In this document: piece after piece, positions 22,043 through 32,871 of the stretch
How positions within the stretch are numbered: position 1 is the first letter of the stretch
Layout: every line of letters starts with the position of its first letter
NCBI GenBank assembly: GCA_020854115.1
Contig: JADZGC010000001.1
Span: 1-36,735, forward strand
From: a bacterium
GTDB lineage: Bacteria > Patescibacteriota > Saccharimonadia > CAILAD01 > GCA-016700035
Direction of reading: 5' to 3'
Length of the DNA stretch: 36,735 nt
Notes under the pieces: generated by a model
What the model saw: only the letters and a program-made list of their open reading frames with translations
What the model was told of the DNA's origin: nothing
Database searches by the model: none
Position numbers and translations under genes: made by a program

Positions 22043-24664
22043 ATGACAAATATATTTACACGTATTTTAGGGGATCCAAACGAGCGCGTGGTACGCAAAT
22101 TACGTGCCCGTGTGGAGCGTATTAACGCCCTTGAGGATGAGATGAGGGCTCTGTCCGACAGGCAGATGCAGGCCGAAACGAAGAAGTTTCAAGCTGAGCT
22201 TGAGTCTGGTAAGCAGCTCGATGATATCCTTGAGCGAGCGTTTGCGGTGGTGCGTGAAGCCGGGCACCGCGTCATCAAGCAACGACACTTCGACGTGCAG
22301 TTGCTCGGTGGAATCGTGCTGCACCAGGGTGGCATTGCCGAGATGCGTACCGGTGAAGGGAAGACCTTGGTGGCAACCCTGCCACTCTATCTCAACGCCC
22401 TAGAAGGTGAGGGCGCACATCTTGTAACGGTCAACGATTATCTCGCTCGTATCGGCGCTGGCTGGATGGGTCAGATATATCATTTTCTCGGACTTTCGAC
22501 GGCAGTTATTATGCACGACTCGAGCTTCGTCTATGACCCGGATTACACAGATGACACCCACGCTGACGAACGTCTGCGTCACCTGCGCCCTGTGACACGC
22601 AAGGAAGCCTACGCGGCAGATATTACCTATGGCACGAATAACGAATTTGGCTTTGATTATTTGCGTGACAACATGGTCCAGCACGTTGATCAAATGGTTC
22701 AACGCTCACTTCACTATGCGATTGTTGACGAAGTTGACTCAATTTTGATCGATGAAGCGCGCACGCCGCTCATTATCTCGCAGCCGCATGCGAAACCGAC
22801 TGACCGGTATTATCAGTTCGCAAAGATCGCCGCTAGTTTGAAGCGCGATGAGGACTACACTGTCGATGAGAAGCAGAAGGCCGTGAGTATCACCGAAGGC
22901 GGGATTACCAGAATCGAAAAAGCGCTTGGAGTTGACAATGTGTACGAAGCTGGTCGGATAGAGGATGTGCATCATATCGAGGCTGCGCTCAAGGCTGAAG
23001 CGGTGTTCCAAAAAGACCGTGACTATGTTGTGTCTGCGGATGGCGAAATAATTATTGTCGATGAATTCACCGGTCGCATGTTGCCTGGTCGTCGATATAG
23101 CGAAGGATTGCATCAGGCGATCGAGGCAAAGGAAGGTGTGGAGATCCAGCAGGAGAGTCAAACGCTGGCGACTGTGTCATTCCAGAACCTCTTCCGTCTC
23201 TACAAGAAGCTTTCAGGCATGACTGGTACTGCGGTGACCGAAGCCGAAGAATTCGGCAAGATCTATAAGCTTGACGTGACGACAATTCCAACGCACCAGC
23301 CGATGATTCGTGAGGATATGCCCGACAAGATTTACAAGACCGAGAAAGCTAAGTTCGAAGCTGTTGCTCAGGATGTGGCTGAGCGACACGCGAAAGGTCA
23401 GCCGGTACTTCTTGGTACCGTGTCGATCGAAAAGAATGAGCACTTAAGCGCTCAGCTCACGAAGGCTGGCGTGCCACATCGCGTACTGAATGCGAAGAAT
23501 AATGAGGCCGAAGCTGAGATTATCGCCGCGGCGGGTCAGAAAGGTGCTGTGACGCTTGCAACAAACATCGCTGGTCGTGGTACAGACATCGTACTCGATG
23601 ACGAGGTTGCTGAGCTGGGTGGCCTGCACGTTATCGGTACTGAGCGCCATGAGTCGCGTCGTATCGATAATCAGCTGCGTGGACGCGCTGGTCGACAGGG
23701 TGATCCTGGTTCAAGTCAATTCTATGTCTCTCTCGAAGATGATCTGATGCGCATCTTTGGTAGTGAACGTATTGGCACGATGATGGATGCATTAGGTCTG
23801 CCGGACGATACGCCGATCGAGAATCGCATGGTGTCGCGATCGCTCGAGTCGGCTCAGAAGAAGGTTGAAGGTCATAACTTCGATATCCGCAAGAACCTTG
23901 TCGAATACGACGATGTTATGAACCAGCATCGCGAGATTATGTATGCTCGTCGTCGCGCTATTCTGAAGAAAGATTCGCTTAAGGACGACATGCTACCGAT
24001 CTTCGAAGCTGAGTTTCGGGCGCTGATAGCTGGCGCAACTGATGAGCAGACTGGCATTCTGGATCTCGAGAAGTTGGCCGCGGCGGTGCGCGATGTGATC
24101 CCGCTTGAAAAAGGCTGGGAGACGAGTCAGAAGACCCGTGATCATGATGTGATCATCAAGCAGTTTATGGATATTGTTGAAGAGACCTACCGTCAGCGGT
24201 ACTTAGAGTTTGGTGACGAAGGTGTGATGGTGATCGAGCGCATGGTCTCGCTAAATACGATCGACTCGGCTTGGCTTGAACATCTCGAGGCGATGGAGCA
24301 TCTGCGAGGCGGGATTGGTTTGCGTGGGTACGCTCAGCGCGATCCACTTGTGGAGTACAAACAGGAGTCATTCCGTATGTTTGGCGAGTTGCAGCGTCGA
24401 GTTGACTCTGAGATTGCACATACATTCTTTAAGGTGCGCGTCGAGCTGGCCGCCAAGCCAGAAGAGCAGGCTATCGAGACCGAGATTACCAAAGCCGTTA
24501 AGCAGGCGGTAGATATCGCGGCATCTTCACAGTCTGATGCAAAAGTCTCGAGGGATCGGGCGCTGCGTGAGTCGGCGCGTAGCGGGCGCGAAAAGGGCGT
24601 GATCAGACGTACAACTACAAAGCCTTCATCCAAGAAGAAGCACAAGAAGAAAAAGCGTCGCTAA
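22043..24664 (+). CDS. secA: Preprotein translocase ATPase SecA
   Basis: SecA drives proteins through SecYEG using ATP. The 873-residue protein has the Walker [15 protein letters not shown] (GEGKT at 104-108), the DEAD-type Walker [20 protein letters not shown], the second nucleotide domain with [10 protein letters not shown] and [19 protein letters not shown], and the helical scaffold and wing regions. The C-terminus is a run of Lys and Arg ([10 protein letters not shown]) and lacks the usual zinc-binding Cys tail. It starts the export and surface part of the window. Confidence 0.97.
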   Translation: MTNIFTRILGDPNERVVRKLRARVERINALEDEMRALSDRQMQAETKKFQAELESGKQLDDILERAFAVVREAGHRVIKQRHFDVQLLGGIVLHQGGIAEMRTGEGKTLVATLPLYLNALEGEGAHLVTVNDYLARIGAGWMGQIYHFLGLSTAVIMHDSSFVYDPDYTDDTHADERLRHLRPVTRKEAYAADITYGTNNEFGFDYLRDNMVQHVDQMVQRSLHYAIVDEVDSILIDEARTPLIISQPHAKPTDRYYQFAKIAASLKRDEDYTVDEKQKAVSITEGGITRIEKALGVDNVYEAGRIEDVHHIEAALKAEAVFQKDRDYVVSADGEIIIVDEFTGRMLPGRRYSEGLHQAIEAKEGVEIQQESQTLATVSFQNLFRLYKKLSGMTGTAVTEAEEFGKIYKLDVTTIPTHQPMIREDMPDKIYKTEKAKFEAVAQDVAERHAKGQPVLLGTVSIEKNEHLSAQLTKAGVPHRVLNAKNNEAEAEIIAAAGQKGAVTLATNIAGRGTDIVLDDEVAELGGLHVIGTERHESRRIDNQLRGRAGRQGDPGSSQFYVSLEDDLMRIFGSERIGTMMDALGLPDDTPIENRMVSRSLESAQKKVEGHNFDIRKNLVEYDDVMNQHREIMYARRRAILKKDSLKDDMLPIFEAEFRALIAGATDEQTGILDLEKLAAAVRDVIPLEKGWETSQKTRDHDVIIKQFMDIVEETYRQRYLEFGDEGVMVIERMVSLNTIDSAWLEHLEAMEHLRGGIGLRGYAQRDPLVEYKQESFRMFGELQRRVDSEIAHTFFKVRVELAAKPEEQAIETEITKAVKQAVDIAASSQSDAKVSRDRALRESARSGREKGVIRRTTTKPSSKKKHKKKKRR

Positions 24665-24677
24665 ATCAGTCCAGATA

Positions 24678-24707
24678 TTGCCATTATTGATTCCGGTTAT
24701 GTATACT
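24678..24707 (+). promoter_or_regulatory. Promoter between secA and the DUF5663-like gene (TTGCCA-18-TATACT)
   Basis: TTGCCA at 24678-24683 and TATACT at 24702-24707 are 18 bases apart. It probably drives the DUF5663-like gene and the giant gene behind it. Confidence 0.65.
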
Positions 24708-24735
24708 ACATATGAAAATAATATGAGGGTACAAT

Positions 24736-25134
24736 ATGGATCAGAACGCGAATGTGCCGCAGCCGGGCCAGACGCAAGACCCTAGCGGGGCAGCACCTGT
24801 GATGCCGCAGGCGGCAACAGACGGGTCGACCAGTAACGCGCTGGAAGTATTTGCTCAGAATTTACTCATCGAGAGAGGTGTTCTTGATCTAGATGCAGAG
24901 CTCGTGGCTGGTATGAAGGCCGATATCATGCAGCGACTGGAGGTGCTCTCGACGCAAGTTATTGTCCAAGCTCTGAGCGATGTGGACACGGCTGAGTTTG
25001 AAAAAATGATTGACAATGGGGCTACGCAGCAGCAACTACAAGCTTTTGCCGAGAGTAAGATTCCAGACCTGTCGAAGCGATTAACGGAGGCCTTGCTGAG
25101 GTTTAGAACCACGTATCTTGGTGTGGTGGCGTAA
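24736..25134 (+). CDS. DUF5663-like small protein, function unknown
   Basis: The 132-residue protein has a disordered Gln/Pro/Ala-rich N-terminal third and an all-helical remainder: NALEVFAQNLLIERGVLDLD, then the DIMQRLEVLSTQVIVQAL stretch, and AEFEKMIDNGATQQQLQAF. That pattern (a FAxxLLxERG start, a short amphipathic helix ending in an E-L-E/F-E motif) fits the DUF5663 family, which I know mainly from Patescibacteria; I recall it from memory. GAGGG six bases upstream supports the ATG. It lies 16 bases before the giant gene, so the two are likely co-transcribed. Confidence 0.75.
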   Translation: MDQNANVPQPGQTQDPSGAAPVMPQAATDGSTSNALEVFAQNLLIERGVLDLDAELVAGMKADIMQRLEVLSTQVIVQALSDVDTAEFEKMIDNGATQQQLQAFAESKIPDLSKRLTEALLRFRTTYLGVVA

Positions 25135-25150
25135 TAATTCTTAAACAATC

Positions 25151-28100
25151 ATGGCAGAAACAATGATCAACAATGACGAACAGGTTCATGCTGATGAGGC
25201 TCGTGAGAGCACAGTTACTGATGAATTACGGCAGATTGTCAAAGACCAGGAGCGCCCTGACTCGAGTGCGCCAGCTGATAAGGATAGTGTCTGGGATCGC
25301 CTGAGTGGTGTAGCACAGAAGCAGCCCGGAGAGACACCCGAATCTATATTTGCATCGGCTGCCCCGGCAGACGCAACTCGATCCGAAACAAATACCACCC
25401 CTGATAGTGGGGTCACGCAGTTGGGTGTCTTACGCAACGAAACCGCTGCAGCTGAAGCAGCTCTCCAACGAGCGTTACTAAACCAAGACCATCCAGACCG
25501 AGTGAAGTTGCTACAAGACAAGGTTGAGGATTTCCAAAGACGCCTATCGGAGGCAGAAAAGAACAGCGAAGGTCAGCCCTGTACTATTCTCGGGGTTAGT
25601 CCAGAAGCTGGCGCGAGCAATACTAGTGAAGCAGCTGAGACTATTCCTACAGAGCAAGAAAACGGAGAAAAGCTCATCGATGGCGCGTGGGAAGGCACGT
25701 TTACCTTTAATGGCGTCAAAGTAGGTTGGGGCGATACGATTACTTACCAAGAAAAAGATGGCGACATTATTGAAGCAGTAGTGATTGGTTTTGTGGGTTT
25801 GCCAGGAGAAGAGCCTCAGCTTGCCTTGCGGAGTGATGCGTATAATGGTTTGCAATTCATCGTAGGTCGCGGGAATGAGTTTCGGGTAGTCAATGATCCG
25901 CCCGCAGAACCCCCAGAGGATCCTGTCGAAGGACCACCACAGCCACCAGCTCCCCCAACAACTCCACCCGGTCCACCCACCTCGGTTCCTCCTGGTCCTC
26001 CTGATGCAGTGCCACCGACCACCCCGACCGAACCTCCGACTGAGCCGAAGAATCCTCTGCTTGGCGCGACGATCGGTGTAGCCGATGTACGTGACTCGAA
26101 GTTTGCGAAGGCTCATCAAGAGGCTGAAGAAGAGCTTATGAAAGACAAGGCAGAGCTTGATGCCAAGATGGAGGCCTTTTATGACAAGCATCCTGGGGTG
26201 GCTAAGAGTACTATAGGTCGTGGACTGCTCAAGATGTACTACACGGCGCGTCATCCAGTCGAGACAGTTTGGCGCCAAAACATCATGCGTAATGCAACGG
26301 TCCAGAGCCGGCTGTATGAATTTATTAATGGCGATCGACAGGATGAGATAGCGTTTTCTGACAAGACTGCGCAAGCGACCATCGAGCGTCTTGGTGGTGG
26401 TCAAGCCGCTCGTGAAGCAGGGAGAGATGGAGAAGCGGCTACTCTGATACACGAAGGTGAGAAAGTTCAAGGTGAGACAGACCCAGCAGTGGCTGCGATG
26501 AAGAGCCAAATCGCTGATTTGTGTAAGCAATTTGCGACTGATCCAGCGATGTCACGTGAGGACTTCCTGGAAGCTAAAGAACGCATTATCGTGTCAGGCG
26601 ATTGGGATCACAAGCGGCGTGATGCCAGTGGAGAGCTCATTGTCGATACGGTCGACAACATCACTCAGTATGCTGAGACATTGCGGGCTCATTTCGAACA
26701 CACTCGAAGTATGGAGGATGTCGATGAAGCTCTGGCGACGATGAGATTCGTAACTGGCGAGGCGAAGATAGGTCCTCGTACTGAAACTGAGCTTCCTACC
26801 ACAAATCGCATCATCCAAAAACTTCAGGCTCGTGGGATTGGGGTCGTGGCAAGCGAAAAGACGCTTGCTATAGCAATCGCTGCAACAGGTGCGTTGTTGA
26901 CGCGTGGCTCTACGAGCATGGCTTCTAAGGCATTGCGGTACGGGACTCTCGGAGCTGGCGCCGGGATAGCAGGCATCGGCGCCTACATGAGGGAGAAGCG
27001 GACGGTGGCAACTGAGCGAGCTGTCACGGCCAGGCAACGTGCAACTGGTGAGCAGGGTCCTTCTGACGATACAAATCTCGAGACTGTGCCGCACCGCGAG
27101 AAACTGACTGAGACCCTGCAAGACCTCGTGCCGTCAGTAGCGATTATCAATGGTCTTGATGCAGCAATTCTCGCTTATCCAGAAGACGGGACAGCAGTAG
27201 ACAGAGCCCAACTCAACGACATGGTTGCGAAACTTGTTGAGGTACGATCACGTTTACAGTGGGGTGACTTAAATAAGCAAGACACCATTCGGTTTAGCTC
27301 AGAGGATACGATGGAAGAAGAGCGATTGGCAATCGATACAAAAGTTATTATTCTCTCCTCGCTTCTCGAGGATTACTACACTGCTCACCCAGATCTTTTG
27401 CCACCAGGATATAGCTCAATTCAAGAGGTTATCGATCAGCAGGCTAAGTTGTATAAGGAGTCACAGCTCGAAGTTGCCCAGGCGGCAGGCGATGAGAAGT
27501 TCGAGTCGTTTGCTAAGAAGCGAGCAGTTACGAAAGCTGCCCTGACTGTAGCTGGTGGAGTGGTTAGTGGGTGGTTGGTCAAAGAAGGTCTAGAGCTGGC
27601 GGATAGCAAACTGGGACTTGGCTGGTTGACAGAGACTAAAGGCACGCCACCGCGCCCAATGGAAAACTCTTCGCATGATGTTCTAGGTGTAAATTATGAT
27701 ATGCCGAAAGACTGGCGATTTGATGCTAGTCCAAATGGGAATGGTACGGCGATTTTCAATACAAAAGGTGAGCTGGTGGCGGACGGTCTGCATACAACCC
27801 CTGAAGGTGGACTCACTCCAGATAGTATAGCGCTTCTCGAGGGTAAGGGCATGAAAATCGAGACTACCTTGTCGACGGTTGCAGATGTACCGGAGCAAGT
27901 ACATCTAGACAATAACTTCATCGCTTCGCAGCAGCCTCGCATCGCTCGAGAGTGGATGAATAATAACACTACTGAGTTTGACCTAAACGAGCTGCGTGCT
28001 TATTGGCGCGTGGAGGGTGATCAATTGGTGCTTGATGCAGGCAAGATGCGCTTGGGCGGCAGCTTCCGAGATGGTCGATACGTCGATGCGCTGGCGGAAT

Positions 28101-29788
28101 TCCGCAAGGGGAATGGAAAGATGCTCTTCTCGCTTGATCGCACCCACCAGTCACAGCCAATTGCTCTCGACGTATTACCGGATGGCACCTTGCGATTGCC
28201 GGTCAATGGTCCTGAAGTTCAAACGCTATTTGATCTCAGTGGCGGTGATATCAAACTTAAGGCAGCCTTCTGGGAAGTGGGCACTGGTAACGGTGTCGCT
28301 GCTGATGGGCGTGCCAAATTTGATATTTTAGCAACCTGCGTCGGCGAAGATCGCACGACTGGGGTCGATGTACCTGTGCCTCGCACGAAGACGCTCGCCA
28401 GTACGGTGATTACTGCCATGGAGCCAGGCTCAGAAACGACGACTGTCACAGATGCGCCATGGTTCTTTGTGCCTATCCCACTGTCGCGCTTTGGTCTTGA
28501 AGCGATCCCTCCGCGGCGCGAGAGACGAGGTGAAGGCGCTACTATACGCCCTACAAATCCAGACGGCTCAGGGGCTGGACGGCGCACATTTAACCCAGCA
28601 GCTAATGACGCTCTTATACCATTGCCTCCCGCTAGCGACCCCCTGCCAGCTATTGGTAGAGGACCAATACCATTTGGTGAAATAGGACCCGGACAGGTGA
28701 CTGACCAAGATCCCTCTCCAGGCCCGCTACCTGAGATTCCACCCGTCAATCCTGCGCGAGGCGAGCTGACTACAGGAAGTGCTGCGATTGCCGAAATTCC
28801 TCCTCGAGCCGAGTCGCTTGCACGGCGGATCAACGATCGCGAAGCCGCCACTGCTACAGCTGCGGATATGATGCGACTTGCGGGCCTAAATGCGGATAGT
28901 GAAGGATTTCAGGATCTGTGCGAGCGAGTGCGAAGTGGTTTGTACTCTCAGGGCGATCTGATTGCAATGAAGGCGATGCTTGAACTAGCAGGGGCTCGGA
29001 TCGGAGCACGTTCAGATCAGGATAGCTTTGATGCTACTCGAGATATTATGGCGGCTACCGAATATTTCAATCGGCTAGAGCGTCAATTCAACGCCGAGCA
29101 AATGGATCAATTGACACTGCTCTATGATGTTGTTGATAGTGTGAAGAAATTTGATGAGCTTGGGTTCAAGCTTGAGCAGCCACAAGTTGCGTTTGGCCGA
29201 CTGGGCAACATGATCCGTAGAGTGCAGGGCGGGAAGCAGCTTAAAGCTGAAGAATATCGTTGGTTAACTGGAGTAGTGCAGATTAGCTCAGAACTAACCA
29301 TTGCGGCTTTGCACCAGACAGAGGAGCGAGTGAAGAATGCATCTCGCAGTGCGCGCGAACGGCAGCACTGGCAGGTCGAATATGCTCGACGCCGTGAACG
29401 AGTACGATCGCTGCAATCGGCTCGTGAGAATCTATTGCTTCGCCTTACGACCCTGGCAGGCGGTGGATTGGCCGCTGAGTCTACGCTGCGGCAACCGGTC
29501 TCATCCCCAGAGAACACTCCCACGGCCGATGTCCCTCAAGAAGCACCCGAGGTCCAGCCGGCACCGGTTGCGCCAGTAGGAGATACTCAGACTGAAGCAA
29601 TAACCGCAGAGGTTGCGGCATCACCAGAGCCTGATCAGCAAGCACCATCCGGTGAAACGCTCGCGCCACCACCGACTCCTCCAACCGATCAGATCCAGAT
29701 GATCGGCGGCCGACCGAATCGAGTCGTGACCGACCCTGATGGAAGAATTCGGTTTGAGCCTATCGAGGCGACCCAAGCGGCTGCATAG
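25151..29788 (+). CDS. Giant (1545 aa) multi-domain protein of unknown function
   Basis: I do not recognise a family. In order: an acidic, disordered N-terminus with a helical part (about 95-135), a small beta-rich block (about 175-250, WEGTFTFNGVKVGWGD), a long Pro-rich linker (about 255-300), and a charged helical region with basic patches (about 310-555). Next come a hydrophobic pair (about 570-612), a helical part, and a second hydrophobic segment (about 796-816). A beta-rich domain follows (about 830-1130, DWRFDASPNGNGTAIFNTKG), then another Pro/Gly-rich linker (1140-1215), a helical domain (about 1220-1450) and a Pro/Ala/Glu tail. The segments could be membrane spans placing the beta domain outside. 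No signal peptide is visible and no Shine-Dalgarno precedes the ATG. Confidence 0.8.
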   Translation: MAETMINNDEQVHADEARESTVTDELRQIVKDQERPDSSAPADKDSVWDRLSGVAQKQPGETPESIFASAAPADATRSETNTTPDSGVTQLGVLRNETAAAEAALQRALLNQDHPDRVKLLQDKVEDFQRRLSEAEKNSEGQPCTILGVSPEAGASNTSEAAETIPTEQENGEKLIDGAWEGTFTFNGVKVGWGDTITYQEKDGDIIEAVVIGFVGLPGEEPQLALRSDAYNGLQFIVGRGNEFRVVNDPPAEPPEDPVEGPPQPPAPPTTPPGPPTSVPPGPPDAVPPTTPTEPPTEPKNPLLGATIGVADVRDSKFAKAHQEAEEELMKDKAELDAKMEAFYDKHPGVAKSTIGRGLLKMYYTARHPVETVWRQNIMRNATVQSRLYEFINGDRQDEIAFSDKTAQATIERLGGGQAAREAGRDGEAATLIHEGEKVQGETDPAVAAMKSQIADLCKQFATDPAMSREDFLEAKERIIVSGDWDHKRRDASGELIVDTVDNITQYAETLRAHFEHTRSMEDVDEALATMRFVTGEAKIGPRTETELPTTNRIIQKLQARGIGVVASEKTLAIAIAATGALLTRGSTSMASKALRYGTLGAGAGIAGIGAYMREKRTVATERAVTARQRATGEQGPSDDTNLETVPHREKLTETLQDLVPSVAIINGLDAAILAYPEDGTAVDRAQLNDMVAKLVEVRSRLQWGDLNKQDTIRFSSEDTMEEERLAIDTKVIILSSLLEDYYTAHPDLLPPGYSSIQEVIDQQAKLYKESQLEVAQAAGDEKFESFAKKRAVTKAALTVAGGVVSGWLVKEGLELADSKLGLGWLTETKGTPPRPMENSSHDVLGVNYDMPKDWRFDASPNGNGTAIFNTKGELVADGLHTTPEGGLTPDSIALLEGKGMKIETTLSTVADVPEQVHLDNNFIASQQPRIAREWMNNNTTEFDLNELRAYWRVEGDQLVLDAGKMRLGGSFRDGRYVDALAEFRKGNGKMLFSLDRTHQSQPIALDVLPDGTLRLPVNGPEVQTLFDLSGGDIKLKAAFWEVGTGNGVAADGRAKFDILATCVGEDRTTGVDVPVPRTKTLASTVITAMEPGSETTTVTDAPWFFVPIPLSRFGLEAIPPRRERRGEGATIRPTNPDGSGAGRRTFNPAANDALIPLPPASDPLPAIGRGPIPFGEIGPGQVTDQDPSPGPLPEIPPVNPARGELTTGSAAIAEIPPRAESLARRINDREAATATAADMMRLAGLNADSEGFQDLCERVRSGLYSQGDLIAMKAMLELAGARIGARSDQDSFDATRDIMAATEYFNRLERQFNAEQMDQLTLLYDVVDSVKKFDELGFKLEQPQVAFGRLGNMIRRVQGGKQLKAEEYRWLTGVVQISSELTIAALHQTEERVKNASRSARERQHWQVEYARRRERVRSLQSARENLLLRLTTLAGGGLAAESTLRQPVSSPENTPTADVPQEAPEVQPAPVAPVGDTQTEAITAEVAASPEPDQQAPSGETLAPPPTPPTDQIQMIGGRPNRVVTDPDGRIRFEPIEATQAAA

Positions 29789-29810
29789 GCACTATCGCCA
29801 GATCATTTGA

Positions 29811-29839
29811 TTGACTTTTTCAGATAAATATGCTAATAT
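29811..29839 (+). promoter_or_regulatory. Promoter at the left edge of the G+C-rich island (TTGACT-17-TAATAT)
   Basis: TTGACT at 29811-29816 and TAATAT at 29834-29839 are 17 bases apart. It lies in AT-rich DNA and resembles the promoters of ordinary genes in this window, including those at 8251 and 34020. Confidence 0.8.
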
Positions 29840-29851
29840 TCGCGAGACCTA

Positions 29852-29865
29852 CCCCGATCTCGGGG
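29852..29865 (+). promoter_or_regulatory. Leader hairpin CCCCGATCTCGGGG
   Basis: A short perfect inverted repeat followed by TTT lies just after the predicted transcription start and 50 bases before the ATG. It may stabilise the 5' end or act as an attenuator. Confidence 0.4.
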
Positions 29866-29915
29866 TTTGCAGTCAACGCACCATCACATTCGAATCAACA
29901 GAAAGGGGGAGATGT

Positions 29916-31415
29916 ATGTCTCCCAAGCCCACCAGAACACATGTATTTAAGTCCCTCAAGGACTTGGACCCCGCCCTGTTCGGGGGCGAACAGGACCCTG
30001 CGCTTGCGCAGGTGATCAAGTTCTCACCACGTGCCGAGATCGAAGACGAGTCGGGCTATCCCGATTCGAGCGATCGGGACGCACAGTCGTCCGAGACAGA
30101 TGGCGAGAGCCAGCCGGAGGCGAGCGAGCCCACCGCTGACTCCAGCGCTTCCACGACCCCACGGCGCATCCTCATCAGGGATCTCTGCCAGGACCTGGTC
30201 GCCGCAGGCGTCGATGCCGACGAGGGGGTGGCGATGCTGCGCATCCGTGCGTGGTACGCCGCCAACGTCGAGAACGGCGCTGACAAGGCGATCGTTCCGG
30301 CCACCACGGCGCGCAAGGCGTTGCGGGAGGCGGTTGCCTCCTGGATCGCTGCTGCGCAGTCCACTACGGCTGAGCCCGCGGAGTCCGACACGGACGCCGA
30401 TGGGTCGAGTGATGCAGCAGCTGTTACGAACTTCTCACGCTCTCTGACGGTCGACGAGGCCAAGGAGGAGCTGATGGAGTTCATCGTCGCTGCTCGTGCT
30501 TCCGGCCAGGTCCAGCCGCTGGCAGACAAGATCTTCACGCTGGGCTTCGAGCTTGGCATGAACGAAGATCAGCTCTTCAGGATCGGCAAGAAGGACAAGG
30601 CCTATTCGCCGACTCGAGCCGAGCTCGAGAAGGACCCCGAACTCATCAAGAAGACGTGGTACTACGGTGCTGCCTTCTGGATGAGCAAGGAAGAGCGTGA
30701 GCCCGAGGAGGTCCTCGCGGACTGGTACTGGCCCGGCACCAAGCCGAAGCCGGTGCGTACCCGCGAGCCTCGGTCTCAGGAAGCGGCGTCACCCGTGCTC
30801 TCACTTCCGCCCCTGCCCGCCACGAAGCCCGATCCCGTTTCCACGGAGCCCGACAAGGATTCCGGGGACGCAGAGCCGGCTCAGGTCAGCTCGGACGCCG
30901 ATTCGCCCGTGACTGAAGTGCTCGATCCCGAGCGTCAGTTCCGGGTGCATCGCACTGGGATGATTCTCGACCGGCTCGAAGGTGAGTCGGATGAGGACTG
31001 GCAGGCTCGAACGCGCCAGGCGGTCAGGGATGCCAGGAGGGAAGCCAGGAATGGCGACCAGCCTGCGCCCAGCACCGAAGGAAGTCCGTTCTCGACCGAG
31101 AGCGCGGATGCCTCACGGGCACCGGTCAAGCGTGTGTCCAGCCTGCCGGGAGGCGGTATTCGTATCGTGCGCACTGATGGCACGACCGAGGACAAGCCGT
31201 ACGACTGGTCGGCAGAGACGGATGAGCCGGAAGGCCCCGACACTTCTGCTACCCAGTCGACCGATGCCGAATCCATGGGCGACGAGCCCGTGGGTGACGT
31301 GACGGATGTGGTCGACGATCTGGACGATGAGCTCGCTCGTATCACGCGAGATACCGAGTTCATGTTCGACCAGGGTGTCGATCCCGAGGCTGTCTTCGCG
31401 GCCCTGTTGGACTAG
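29916..31415 (+). CDS. Acidic, largely disordered protein of unknown function (499 aa)
   Basis: Unrecognised. There is no signal peptide or membrane segment, so it is probably cytosolic. Two or three compact parts are separated by Ser/Asp/Glu/Thr/Pro-rich linkers: about 85-150 (ILIRDLCQDLVAAGVDADEG, a helical domain), about 185-285 (TVDEAKEELMEFIVAARASG through MNEDQLFRIGKKDKAYSPT and KKTWYYGAAFWMSKEER), and about 350-395 (RQFRVHRTGMILDRLEGE). The last 35 residues are acidic and helical. The ATG at 29916 has AAAGGGGGA upstream; an open frame extends further 5' from a TTG but includes the promoter. Its own promoter and terminator flank it. Confidence 0.75.
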   Translation: MSPKPTRTHVFKSLKDLDPALFGGEQDPALAQVIKFSPRAEIEDESGYPDSSDRDAQSSETDGESQPEASEPTADSSASTTPRRILIRDLCQDLVAAGVDADEGVAMLRIRAWYAANVENGADKAIVPATTARKALREAVASWIAAAQSTTAEPAESDTDADGSSDAAAVTNFSRSLTVDEAKEELMEFIVAARASGQVQPLADKIFTLGFELGMNEDQLFRIGKKDKAYSPTRAELEKDPELIKKTWYYGAAFWMSKEEREPEEVLADWYWPGTKPKPVRTREPRSQEAASPVLSLPPLPATKPDPVSTEPDKDSGDAEPAQVSSDADSPVTEVLDPERQFRVHRTGMILDRLEGESDEDWQARTRQAVRDARREARNGDQPAPSTEGSPFSTESADASRAPVKRVSSLPGGGIRIVRTDGTTEDKPYDWSAETDEPEGPDTSATQSTDAESMGDEPVGDVTDVVDDLDDELARITRDTEFMFDQGVDPEAVFAALLD

Positions 31416-31422
31416 ATGGTGT

Positions 31423-31463
31423 ACCCCTGGTAGAGCTTCGGCTTTACCAGGGGTGTTTTATTT
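31423..31463 (+). terminator. Strong intrinsic terminator after the acidic gene
   Basis: ACCCCTGGTA (31423-31432) pairs with TACCAGGGGT (31445-31454); the stem continues through GAGC/GCT to a TTCG tetraloop and is followed by GTTTTATTTT. Confidence 0.93.
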
Positions 31464-31511
31464 TCTTGATCAAACTTGACTCAATTATTGTCAGCACATG
31501 ACCATAGGGGC

Positions 31512-31540
31512 TTGATTTTTTTGTCAAATTATGATAACAT
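31512..31540 (+). promoter_or_regulatory. Promoter of the coiled-coil membrane protein gene (TTGATT-17-TAACAT)
   Basis: Both boxes lie in an AT-rich stretch 17 bases apart. The leader to the ATG at 31698 is about 150 bases and contains no obvious gene. Confidence 0.6.
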
Positions 31541-31697
31541 GCACGCAACTCCTTCTCATAGGTGGAGTGAACCTACTATCTATTCAGTTGAGCTATAGGC
31601 AGCAGAGTTGTGTTTAGAGCTCTACGCGCATCAGATCGATGTACGTGGAGCCTGAACACAACCAACCAACTAACCCGACCCACAGGAGGTCACCGAC

Positions 31698-32708
<1,011 letters not shown>

Positions 32709-32715
32709 TCATCTC

Positions 32716-32758
32716 GGTGGTGGGGTCCTTCTTGGACCCCACCACCGCCTACTTTTTT
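32716..32758 (+). terminator. Strong intrinsic terminator after the coiled-coil gene
   Basis: GGTGGTGGGGTCC (32716-32728) pairs perfectly over 13 bp with GGACCCCACCACC (32734-32746), followed by GCCTAC and a run of T. Confidence 0.95.
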
Positions 32759-32871
32759 CATAATCGTTATGGTTTTATACCGCACAGCACCTCGGTGGTG
32801 TCCGGTACCCGAACCTGAACCTGAACAACCCGCTCCTCGCGAGAGGGGCCCGAGTCTCGAGGAGAGACATC

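Noticed and set aside
25544-26530. Minus-strand open frame of 328 codons opposite the giant gene
   Set aside because: No ribosome site or recognisable domain, while the plus-strand frame is continuous for 4.6 kb.
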